Below, one piece after another: positions 1 to 6,363 of a stretch of DNA of 19,700 bases. Every line of letters starts with the position of its first letter. The first letter of the stretch is position 1. Under the pieces are notes generated by a model. It did no database searches and had not been told where the DNA came from. It saw nothing but the letters and a program-made list of their open reading frames with translations. This DNA comes from Candidatus Poribacteria bacterium (GTDB lineage Bacteria; Poribacteria; WGA-4E; WGA-3G): the NCBI GenBank assembly GCA_028818995.1, contig JAPPMR010000150.1:1-19700 (forward strand), in the 5' to 3' direction. The position numbers and the translations under genes are program-made.

Positions 1-321
1 GGCGCACTGTGTAATATTAGTATTGTTGGGCATGCGTATGGCGGTGTACAAGAAGATTTTTCTATCTGGATGGAGGATGGCGCACTCTTTCTACGAGCGG
101 GGAAATTATACCGTCAAGGGACTGGAGGCAAACCAGAACAAGTTGATGAATCTGAGCTACCTAAAGGCGGTAACAAAGATGCCGCCTTCATTGAACTGAT
201 TCGTGGCGAACGGACAGAGAATCCTATCGGTGTTGAAAACGGGTTGCGTGTGATTCAATTAACCGAAGCTGCTTGGCAGTCTGCCGAACTTGGAAAACCT
301 GTCAAGGTTGATCTTAGTTAG
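1..321 (+). CDS. Gfo/Idh/MocA family oxidoreductase, C-terminal part (5' truncated by window edge)
   Basis: Frame 1 is open from the first base, so the gene begins outside the window; the visible part is 106 codons ending in TAG. The protein resembles the C-terminal substrate-binding/dimerisation half of NAD(P)-dependent Gfo/Idh/MocA sugar oxidoreductases: a beta-sheet stretch (NISIVGHAYGG), then the typical ending in which a FIELIRGE segment is followed by an N-(P)-x-x-x-x-x-G-L-R-V-I-x-L-T-E-A helix and a short LGKPVKVDL tail. In this family the N-terminal Rossmann domain binds NAD(P) and the C-terminal half positions a sugar or polyol; the Rossmann domain and catalytic lysine are outside the window, so the substrate cannot be inferred. 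The next gene starts 63 bp downstream. Confidence 0.8.
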   Translation, partial: GALCNISIVGHAYGGVQEDFSIWMEDGALFLRAGKLYRQGTGGKPEQVDESELPKGGNKDAAFIELIRGERTENPIGVENGLRVIQLTEAAWQSAELGKPVKVDLS

Positions 322-372
322 CACTGAATTTATAGCACATTAGAAATTGAAGCAGGATGATGACCCAATCAC

Positions 373-378
373 GGGAGA
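373..378 (+). promoter_or_regulatory. Shine-Dalgarno supporting a TTG start
   Basis: GGGAGA lies 6 bases upstream of the TTG at 385. No ATG gives a full-length product in this frame near the conserved N-terminus of the ABC ATPase, so this site decides the start. Confidence 0.5.
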
Positions 379-384
379 ACGTAA

Positions 385-1158
385 TTGCTTGATGTCCACA
401 ACCTTAGCAAATCTATTGACAAGAAACCGTTTCTCTCAGAACTCACTTTTCAAGTGGCAGCTGGGGAGTTTCTCATCCTACTCGGTAGAAATGGTGCTGG
501 GAAAACACTTCTGCTCAACATCTTGGCAACCTTGGTTGAACCGACATCAGGTTCTATTTTTATTTCTGGAATAGACGCATTTTCCAACTTGAAACGGGTT
601 CGTCCACACATTGGATATATACCGGTTGCATTTGAGGGATACCCTGAATTATCTGTTGTGGACTATCTCAATTTTTTCGCTGCTGCATACAAATTAGAGA
701 AACAGGAGCGCACCGCTGCAATAGATGCCGTACTTGAATTAATGGACATCCAGCATCTTAGGGACATCAAAATAGGGACTTTTTCAACAGGGGAACGTCA
801 ACGTCTCCTGTTTGCCAAAACTTTTCTGCATGAACCAGACTTATGGCTGCTTGATGAACCCTTAGCACCACTTGACCCACGCGGACAAATTGAGATGGTA
901 GAATTGTTCGGGGAACTCCAGGCAATGGGAAAAACACTTGTAATCGTTACCAACCGTCTGGAAGATGTATCAAAACTATGTGGTATAGGAACTGAAACCC
1001 AACCAAATACCAATCTTCTCGGTATTCTCAACGATGGAAAGTTCGCTGTATTCAATACAATAAGGCAAATACAACACGAATTTAAAGTGAAAAATAAGAC
1101 AGAAAATCTAAAGCCGAATTGGCTTGCTGAACTCTATTTGGAGGTTACAAAATCGTAA
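385..1158 (+). CDS. ABC transporter ATP-binding protein with atypical Q- and H-loops
   Basis: A 257-aa ABC ATPase of the COG1131 type, starting at TTG. Visible motifs: Walker A GRNGAGKT (residues 34-41), a degenerate signature STGERQ (134-139), Walker B LWLLDEP (153-159) and D-loop APLDP (161-165). Two positions are unusual. After IGYIP, where most ABC ATPases have the Q-loop glutamine, there is Val81. The switch (H-loop) histidine appears replaced by Asn190 in VIVTNRLED. A short insertion (about 201-212) precedes the last strand. Known family role: ATP hydrolysis powering a membrane permease. No permease is encoded beside it; instead its TAA shares one base with the ATG of the downstream dioxygenase, implying translational coupling. 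With both loops altered, hydrolysis may be slow or regulatory. The assignment to the ABC superfamily is firm; the transported substrate is unknown. Confidence 0.88.
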   Translation: MLDVHNLSKSIDKKPFLSELTFQVAAGEFLILLGRNGAGKTLLLNILATLVEPTSGSIFISGIDAFSNLKRVRPHIGYIPVAFEGYPELSVVDYLNFFAAAYKLEKQERTAAIDAVLELMDIQHLRDIKIGTFSTGERQRLLFAKTFLHEPDLWLLDEPLAPLDPRGQIEMVELFGELQAMGKTLVIVTNRLEDVSKLCGIGTETQPNTNLLGILNDGKFAVFNTIRQIQHEFKVKNKTENLKPNWLAELYLEVTKS

Positions 1159-1931
1159 TGTCAGATGTCGGACAATTCTTTCACGAAAACGGATACTATT
1201 TCGCAAAGGGTGTCTATTCGCCTGAAGAGATCAAATTAATGGAACACGACTTTGATCGTGTGGTAGACCAGTTGCTTAAAAGCGATGAAAATGTCAATGC
1301 ACGTTGGGGCGGTAGATTGATGGATGCGCTTGATGGTGGGGAATCTATTATCATTCATACACATAATATCCAGAGTTTCTCTGCCGTGTGGATGCAGGCA
1401 TTTCTGCAAGAAAAGTTTCTTGATGTCGCTGAAGATATACTCGGACCAGATATTATGCTCCACCATTCCAAACTTTTCTGCAAACCGCCAGAAAAAGGTT
1501 CTCCCTTTCCAATGCATCAAGATTGGCAGTATTTTCCATCTGTCAAAGACACGATGATTGCTGCTATCATATATGTGTCGGATGCCACAGATGAGATGGG
1601 GTGTGTCCGCGTATACCCAGGTTCTCATAGGGAACTGGGACGAATGGATGGTATGATGGGAAGAGGAGATAATGAAGAAATAACGGATAGATACCCGATT
1701 GAGGATGCTACCGTATTAGAGGCGGAACCTGGGGATGTGCTTTTCTTTAGCTACTTCACACTGCACGGGTCAATGCCGAACCGTTCAAATAAGACGCGAA
1801 AGAGTGTGCTTGTGCAAATGCTCGCAGGGGACGATCAGATTGAAGGTGAAAATCGGCATACTAATGTGAAATTGGTGCTACGGGGTTGGAATCATTTCGC
1901 TACCCGATCTTCTGTCGGAAGTATAAAATAA
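1158..1931 (+). CDS. Phytanoyl-CoA dioxygenase (PhyH) family Fe(II)/2-oxoglutarate oxygenase
   Basis: A 257-aa protein with the double-stranded beta-helix iron-binding triad: H120-x-D122 in the FPMHQDWQYF segment and H203 in YFTLHGSMPN, followed by Arg214 in NKTRKS as the probable 2-oxoglutarate carboxylate ligand. Surrounding landmarks fit PhyH: YVSDATDEMGCVRVYPGSH before the jelly-roll core and EPGDVLFF just before the distal histidine. Family members hydroxylate acyl-CoAs, small metabolites or natural products using O2, Fe(II) and 2-oxoglutarate in the cytoplasm; the substrate cannot be read from the sequence. ATG overlaps the stop of the ABC ATPase (TAATG), so the two are probably co-translated. 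No signal peptide is seen. All catalytic residues are present, so it should be active. Confidence 0.9.
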   Translation: MSDVGQFFHENGYYFAKGVYSPEEIKLMEHDFDRVVDQLLKSDENVNARWGGRLMDALDGGESIIIHTHNIQSFSAVWMQAFLQEKFLDVAEDILGPDIMLHHSKLFCKPPEKGSPFPMHQDWQYFPSVKDTMIAAIIYVSDATDEMGCVRVYPGSHRELGRMDGMMGRGDNEEITDRYPIEDATVLEAEPGDVLFFSYFTLHGSMPNRSNKTRKSVLVQMLAGDDQIEGENRHTNVKLVLRGWNHFATRSSVGSIK

Positions 1932-1969
1932 ATTTTATAGCAAACCAATAATTATTAGCCGCTACGGTA

Positions 1970-1991
1970 GGTGCGGTTTCCTAACCGCACC
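1970..1991. repeat. Palindromic hairpin, GGTTTCCTAACC family, copy 1
   Basis: Perfect 9-bp stem GGTGCGGTT (1970-1978) and AACCGCACC (1983-1991) around loop TCCT, preceded by CTACGGTA. The same hairpin type with the same left flank occurs near 13.7 kb. It has no T-tract, so it is better read as a dispersed repeat than as a terminator. Confidence 0.8.
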
Positions 1992-2028
1992 ATAGGTGTC
2001 AATTTAGCGTCTAATCTTTCTTGTAGGA

Positions 2029-2043
2029 GGGCTTTGTAAGCCC
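2029..2043. repeat. Short palindrome GGGCTT/AAGCCC
   Basis: GGGCTT (2029-2034) pairs with AAGCCC (2038-2043) across loop TGT, embedded in TTGTAGGA and GATTGGG flanks. It is a separate small repeat type within the mosaic spacer. Confidence 0.55.
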
Positions 2044-2056
2044 GATTGGGAATATA

Positions 2057-2084
2057 GAGTTCCGTAGGAACGATATGTTTATAG
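2057..2084 (+). repeat. Direct repeat GAGTTCCGTAGGAACGATAT, copy A
   Basis: A 28-bp unit, repeated 49 bp further on (2106-2132) with one base missing. Its core TTCCGTAGGAA is itself palindromic (TTCC/GGAA). Inverted degenerate copies lie at 2150-2170 and 2193-2217. Confidence 0.75.
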
Positions 2085-2105
2085 AAAAAATGTTAACCTT
2101 CTCTT

Positions 2106-2132
2106 GAGTTCCGTAGGAACGATATGTTATAG
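2106..2132 (+). repeat. Direct repeat GAGTTCCGTAGGAACGATAT, copy B
   Basis: Near-identical to 2057-2084. With its left flank CCTTCTCTT it forms an inverted repeat with 2150-2178 (CATACCGCTCCTACGGAGTT and following AAGAAGG), so it could fold into a hairpin with a roughly 25-base loop. Confidence 0.7.
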
Positions 2133-2263
2133 AGACGCACTTGGATACACATACCGCTCCTACGGAGTTCAAGAAGGACTGATGCCGTTTGCTATAAACA
2201 TACCGCCTCTACGAGGCTATACATATCCAAAAGTAGAATTAAAATCCTTAAATTGATGCCTAT

Positions 2264-2285
2264 GGTGCAGTTTCCTAACCGCACC
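2264..2285. repeat. Palindromic hairpin, GGTTTCCTAACC family, copy 2
   Basis: Differs from the 1970-1991 copy by one base (A at 2269), which leaves one mismatched pair in the stem. Its outer flank is inverted relative to copy 1, but the loop TCCT has the same orientation. Confidence 0.75.
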
Positions 2286-2343
2286 GATATATTAGAATTA
2301 AGTTAATCTGGTATTATCAGAAATCTTACCAGAGAGATTTAAA

Positions 2344-2655
2344 ATGGAAGATCAAACAATTCTCAGCAAGGAACTTATTATACAGAGTCTGGTAGACAAT
2401 CGAGAGACTTTGCGAAAATACGGTGTCAAGCGGATCGGCTTGTTCGGATCTTACGTGCGAGGGACAGCGACTGTTGGAAGCGACATTGATTTCATCGTTG
2501 AACTCGAAAGATTGACCCTTCGCGACTATATGGGGTTAGCTCTTTTTCTTGAAGATCTGTTTAAGAAGGACGTTGACCTGGTTACTGCTACCTCTATCAA
2601 ACCGCGTCTAAAGCCTTATATCGAAAAAGAGATAGAATATGTCACGAATCTATAG
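2344..2655 (+). CDS. MNT-type minimal nucleotidyltransferase (MntA-like), solitary
   Basis: A 103-aa protein with the Pol-beta superfamily minimal nucleotidyltransferase signature: GSYVRG at residues 35-40, then SDIDF at 46-50 with metal-binding Asp47 and Asp49, and a third acidic strand KDVDLVT (Asp76/Asp78). Known members of this family often act as antitoxins that AMPylate a HEPN-domain toxin (MntA/HepT) encoded in the adjacent, frequently overlapping gene. Here no HEPN partner is present: downstream there are 38 bp and then a sugar oxidoreductase, and upstream is the repeat-rich spacer. An AGAGAG ribosome-binding site (2331-2336) precedes the ATG. It may be the orphaned half of a toxin-antitoxin pair or an independent nucleotidyltransferase. 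Confidence 0.88.
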   Translation: MEDQTILSKELIIQSLVDNRETLRKYGVKRIGLFGSYVRGTATVGSDIDFIVELERLTLRDYMGLALFLEDLFKKDVDLVTATSIKPRLKPYIEKEIEYVTNL

Positions 2656-2693
2656 TTTATATCTCATTCAGTCAAGTTAAAAAGGAGAATTAA

Positions 2694-3689
2694 ATGATAA
2701 GAGTCGCAAAAATTAGTATGGCGCATGTTCACGCTGGCGGATATGCTCGGCAGATTCACGAAAATCCCGAAACCGAACTCGTCGCTGTTTGGGACGAGGA
2801 AGAATATGGTGGTAAAGCAGCAGCGGAACAATACGAAGTGCCGTTCTATTCCGACCTTGACGAAATGTTAAGTCGTGATGACGTGGATGCAGTTGCTGTT
2901 GATGCAGTTACGTCTGACCATCCACGTGTAATGATCGCCTCTGCTGAAGCTGGCAAACATATTTTCACTGAAAAAGCACTCGCTATTACCGTAGCAGAGT
3001 GTGACCCAATTATTGAAGCAGTAGAAAAAGCGGGTGTAAAGTTCATGATTTCTCTGCCTTCGCGAGCCAATTCTGAGATTCTGTTCGCGAAAAAAGCAAT
3101 TGATGACGGACTGCTCGGCGACATAACGTTCGGTAGAGGACGGATTGCACATTCCGCCGCACTGGATAGCTGGTTCAGCGGCACGAGCGCATGGTTCGCA
3201 GACCCAGTACGTGCAGGTGGTGGCGCGCTTTTTGACTTAGGCTGCCACCGTGTTGATGTCATACGTTGGTTGATGGGTGAGCCGAAAAGTGCAATCGCAA
3301 AAATTAACAACTTCACTGGTAACTTCCCAATTGATGACAACAGTGTTTCTGTCGTGGAATTCGCGAACAAAGCACTCGGTGTGATTGATGTTGCATGGAC
3401 ACACCGATCCGGTCCGAATATGCTTGAGATTTACGGCACAGAAGGTTCATTTGCCGCGGGACACGGTGAGATGCATTTCCAAACCCGCAAACTCTCTGAT
3501 GAAGAGAAAGCAAAATACATTGAAGATGCACCCGGAGCACCACCGCCACCGATGCAGCAGTGGATCAATGCTATCCTCCGCGATGAACCGATGACAATCA
3601 CTATCCAAGATGGGCGTAATCTAACAGAACTGATGCAGGCGTTCTATATGTCCTCTGAACAGGGCAAGGCAATAGAATTCCCGCTTTAA
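2694..3689 (+). CDS. Gfo/Idh/MocA family oxidoreductase
   Basis: A 331-aa, full-length sugar-type oxidoreductase with AAGGAG just upstream of the ATG. The N-terminal Rossmann domain begins RVAKISMAHVHAGGYARQI, a divergent dinucleotide loop in which the usual GxGxxG is replaced by AHVHAGG. EKAL at 93-96 corresponds to the EKP motif with the catalytic lysine. The C-terminal domain has GGGALFDLGCHRVDVIRWL, giving Asp181 and His185 at the positions normally lining the active site. Family members oxidise or reduce hydroxyls of sugars and cyclitols with NAD(P); the actual substrate is not deducible. It lies upstream of a CehA/McbA-like hydrolase and an MDR dehydrogenase, consistent with a small catabolic group. 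No secretion signal is seen, so it is cytoplasmic. Confidence 0.9.
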   Translation: MIRVAKISMAHVHAGGYARQIHENPETELVAVWDEEEYGGKAAAEQYEVPFYSDLDEMLSRDDVDAVAVDAVTSDHPRVMIASAEAGKHIFTEKALAITVAECDPIIEAVEKAGVKFMISLPSRANSEILFAKKAIDDGLLGDITFGRGRIAHSAALDSWFSGTSAWFADPVRAGGGALFDLGCHRVDVIRWLMGEPKSAIAKINNFTGNFPIDDNSVSVVEFANKALGVIDVAWTHRSGPNMLEIYGTEGSFAAGHGEMHFQTRKLSDEEKAKYIEDAPGAPPPPMQQWINAILRDEPMTITIQDGRNLTELMQAFYMSSEQGKAIEFPL

Positions 3690-3698
3690 ATAGTTATC

Positions 3699-3793
3699 AG
3701 TTGTCGGTTAACGGTTTTCAGTAACGCACCTACTTAGCAAAGAGAATTTCCTGCAGACATGGCAAACCGTTCTTAGTAAAGTAACTGACAACC
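3699..3793. repeat. Small foldback element between two catabolic genes
   Basis: Nested inverted repeats: 3699-3712 (AGTTGTCGGTTAAC) pairs imperfectly with 3780-3793 (AGTAACTGACAACC), and immediately inside AACGGTT (3710-3716) pairs perfectly with AACCGTT (3765-3771). The central part shows no ORF. It resembles a short MITE-like or REP-like foldback unit. Confidence 0.5.
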
Positions 3794-3812
3794 AAATCAT
3801 CCGAGGTTAATC

Positions 3813-6308
3813 ATGCAAGACTATCAACCTATCTCTCTTACCGATTTATGTAATGTCAACGCAGAAATAATCGGTGCAAACACAACGCCAACATTGGGAC
3901 AACAGACATTCCACGGACTCCCTTTTCACATTTCCGAAGGTGAAAAATGTTTCTTAGGTTTCGGTGAAGGTGTCCGGACAGACCCCATCCAAATTCCAAT
4001 TAATTCTAATCCAAAGCGGGTTATCATAGTACATCGGCTGCTTGAGTCCCGTATCCATGAAGGCGAACCAATTGGGAAACTCATTGCTAACTATGTTTTT
4101 CACTACGCCGATGGTGAAAAGGAAAGTGTTCCAATTCGTGAACGTTTTGAGATCGGCAGCGTGCCGCAAGGATGGGGACAACAAACCTTCATTGCTGTCC
4201 CTGATACCAAAGAAGGTTTGCATGCTCGGTATCAAGGTCCGTGGGGTTCTGCCGGACAACGGCAGACTGAGGCGACTCAATGTGTCCCGCGCAACTATTA
4301 CCTATGGATATGGAAAAACCTTAATCCCGATGTTGAAGTAACGTCAATAGAAATACAACCACAAGAACGTAAGTTTATTGTTGCGGCAATCACGCTCGGT
4401 TACCTTGACGAAGACCCTATCCCGCGACATCCGAACCGTGAAGTCAAAATCACACTGCCACAGGCAGAAGATGCTGACAAATCTTTTGACATGGAAGTAA
4501 ATGTTGACCGTGGTACTGCGACCTATCCATATCCATTGCCAGAAAACCCGCCCGATGCGTTTATCAACGACGATTTCAAAGGGTGGGGAGAATTTCAAAA
4601 TAACAAAAGCAGTCCAGTATATACTGAGATATCCGCTACACCATCCGCCACCGTTGAAATCATAAATCAAGGTGAAACGCTTGGCGCGGTCAATTGGGGA
4701 AAACTCCAAGAAAAAGGTGTTGCACAACCAAACGAACGTGTCAAGGTAGAAGTCATTGACACAGGCAGAAACTGGGTGCATACCACCGTAATTGACGAAG
4801 ACACGAATAAACCTGTGCCGTGTCGTATCCATTTCCGTTCACAGCACGGTGTGCCGTACGCCCCGCATGGACACCACGCACATGTTAATTCAAACATGGG
4901 CACGTGGCATATAGACGTCGGTGGTGATGTGCGGCTGGGTCAGATTAGCTATGCTTATATTGATGGCACATGTCAAGGATGGTTGCCTCGCGGTGATGTT
5001 ATTGTTGATGTGGCACGTGGTTTTGAATATACGCCCTTGCGAACCACCGTCAATATAAAACCCGGACAACGTGAGTTGACACTGCGATTAAAGCGGTGGT
5101 GCGATATGAATGCCGAACGCTATTTCAGCGGCGACACACACGTCCACTTCCTTTCAACACAAGGCGCACATACCGAAGCACAAGGTGAAGACCTTGGCGT
5201 TGTCAATCTTCTCCTTTCGCAGTGGGGGCATCTCTTCACAAATACAGAGGAATTTATCGGAAGACCGACGGTTTCTGCCGATGGAAAAAGCATAGTCTAT
5301 GCCACGCAGGAAAATCGCCAACATGTGCTTGGTCACCTCACGCTACTCGGATTAAAAGAACAGGTTTCTCCCTGGTGTTCCGATGGACCGGGTGAGGCAG
5401 AACTTGGCGGGAACCTGGAGGTAACGCTCTCACACTGGGCAGATGCATGCCATGCACAAGGCGGCACCGTAGTTCTACCACACATTCCAAACCCAAATTG
5501 TGAACCTGCAACGCTCATCGCTACAGGGCGCGTGGATGCAGTCGAATACCTCACTAACGCTATGTATGGACATATTGAATACTACCGTTATCTCAACTGT
5601 GGCTATAAATTACCCCTTGTTGGCGGTACAGATAAGATGACAGCGGATGTGCCGGTAGGGGTATATCGCACGTATGTCCACATTCCCGAAAATGAAGAAT
5701 TTAACTACGATAACTGGTGCAAATATATGAGTGCTGGCAATACGTTCCTCAGTGGCGGTCCAATGATTCGCCTTACCGTGAATGGACAACCGATAGGCAG
5801 CACAATCAACCTGCCGGGGAACGGCGGCACCGTTGAAGTTGAAGCATCCGCTGATTCCATCTTCCCAATTCATACTTTACAAATTGTGCAAGCGGGACAG
5901 GTAGTCGCCTCCACAGAAGAAAACAACGGAGCGCACCAGTTACGCCTGAAAGCAAATCTAAAAGTTGATAAACATTCGTGGATTGCTGCGCGCTGCGGCG
6001 GACCAAACTATGCACAGGCTGTTCCACACCACGATGGATGGCGGCGCGGTATCATTGCACATACTTCTCCGATTTACATTGCTGTCGGTGGTGAGTGGTG
6101 GATGTTTGATCCAGAAACGGCGAACTATATGCTGACCTTGATTGAAGGTGGATTGTCCTATATTCAACAATCAGCACGTCATCATGAACCCGGCACGGTT
6201 ACGCACCACCACGGTGAGGATAATCATCTGGAATACCTTTCTCGTCCATTCCAAGAGGCACGAGAGGCGATTCACCGTCGCATGCATCAATTGGGCATTC
6301 CACATTAA
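3813..6308 (+). CDS. CehA/McbA-like PHP-domain metallohydrolase (831 aa)
   Basis: A large cytoplasmic protein (no signal peptide). Residues 1-430 form a long beta-rich accessory region, including a carboxypeptidase-regulatory-like stretch (about 330-428: pvpCRIHFRSQHGVPYAP through PGQRELTLRLKRW). A PHP-type metallohydrolase core follows: GDTHVHF at 440-446 (metal ligands His443, His445), LPHIPNPN with His557, and GGTDKM at 604-609 with Asp607 as the probable last ligand. A C-terminal beta domain ends in a histidine-rich tail (HHEPGTVTHHHGEDNH). Named relatives CehA and McbA hydrolyse carbaryl, but the family is far wider and mostly uncharacterised, so no substrate is claimed. It sits between a Gfo/Idh/MocA enzyme and an MDR dehydrogenase, suggesting a shared catabolic route. 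Confidence 0.78.
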   Translation: MQDYQPISLTDLCNVNAEIIGANTTPTLGQQTFHGLPFHISEGEKCFLGFGEGVRTDPIQIPINSNPKRVIIVHRLLESRIHEGEPIGKLIANYVFHYADGEKESVPIRERFEIGSVPQGWGQQTFIAVPDTKEGLHARYQGPWGSAGQRQTEATQCVPRNYYLWIWKNLNPDVEVTSIEIQPQERKFIVAAITLGYLDEDPIPRHPNREVKITLPQAEDADKSFDMEVNVDRGTATYPYPLPENPPDAFINDDFKGWGEFQNNKSSPVYTEISATPSATVEIINQGETLGAVNWGKLQEKGVAQPNERVKVEVIDTGRNWVHTTVIDEDTNKPVPCRIHFRSQHGVPYAPHGHHAHVNSNMGTWHIDVGGDVRLGQISYAYIDGTCQGWLPRGDVIVDVARGFEYTPLRTTVNIKPGQRELTLRLKRWCDMNAERYFSGDTHVHFLSTQGAHTEAQGEDLGVVNLLLSQWGHLFTNTEEFIGRPTVSADGKSIVYATQENRQHVLGHLTLLGLKEQVSPWCSDGPGEAELGGNLEVTLSHWADACHAQGGTVVLPHIPNPNCEPATLIATGRVDAVEYLTNAMYGHIEYYRYLNCGYKLPLVGGTDKMTADVPVGVYRTYVHIPENEEFNYDNWCKYMSAGNTFLSGGPMIRLTVNGQPIGSTINLPGNGGTVEVEASADSIFPIHTLQIVQAGQVVASTEENNGAHQLRLKANLKVDKHSWIAARCGGPNYAQAVPHHDGWRRGIIAHTSPIYIAVGGEWWMFDPETANYMLTLIEGGLSYIQQSARHHEPGTVTHHHGEDNHLEYLSRPFQEAREAIHRRMHQLGIPH

Positions 6309-6315
6309 AGTAGTA

Positions 6316-6332
6316 GGCACACTCCGTGTGCC
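6316..6332. repeat. Perfect short hairpin GGCACAC-TCC-GTGTGCC
   Basis: 7-bp perfect stem (6316-6322 with 6326-6332), 7 bp after the stop of the preceding gene and about 12 bp before the next gene's Shine-Dalgarno (AAGGAGA, 6344-6350). It lacks a T-tract, so it is more likely a dispersed repeat or an mRNA-stabilising hairpin than a strong terminator. Confidence 0.6.
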
Positions 6333-6363
6333 GTTAAACATTTAAGGAGAGAAATGAGAAAAA

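Larger units (their letters stand above)
1932..2343. repeat. Gene-free spacer built of inverted and direct short repeats
   Basis: No credible ORF occurs in these 412 bp. Visible structure: TTTATAGCAAAC (1934-1945) is repeated inverted and perfectly at 2187-2198. A hairpin at 1970-1991 recurs, with one change, at 2264-2285. The flank ATAGGTGTCAATTTA beside the first copy reappears inverted (2249-2263, with two differences) beside the second. A second family, GAGTTCCGTAGGAACGATAT, occurs directly at 2057-2076 and 2106-2125 and inverted in degenerate form at 2150-2170 and 2193-2217. A third hairpin lies at 2029-2043. The pattern looks like nested or inserted MITE-like elements. No transposase is encoded nearby. 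Confidence 0.75.

Noticed and set aside
1932..2343. CRISPR array
   Set aside because: The repeats are few, irregularly spaced, in both orientations and without uniform spacers; no cas gene is present.
2656..2693. Hidden HEPN toxin gene beside the nucleotidyltransferase
   Set aside because: Only 38 bp separate it from the next gene and no ORF with an RxxxxH motif is seen nearby.
2846..3370. 174-aa minus-strand ORF opposite the Gfo/Idh/MocA gene
   Set aside because: It is antisense to a well-conserved enzyme, has low-complexity composition and no recognisable motif; a codon-bias shadow.
4344..4832. 162-aa minus-strand ORF opposite the metallohydrolase
   Set aside because: Cys/Trp/Phe-rich composition typical of a reverse-frame artefact.
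6316..6332. Rho-independent terminator
   Set aside because: The hairpin is perfect but lacks a T-tract and the next gene starts 32 bp later.
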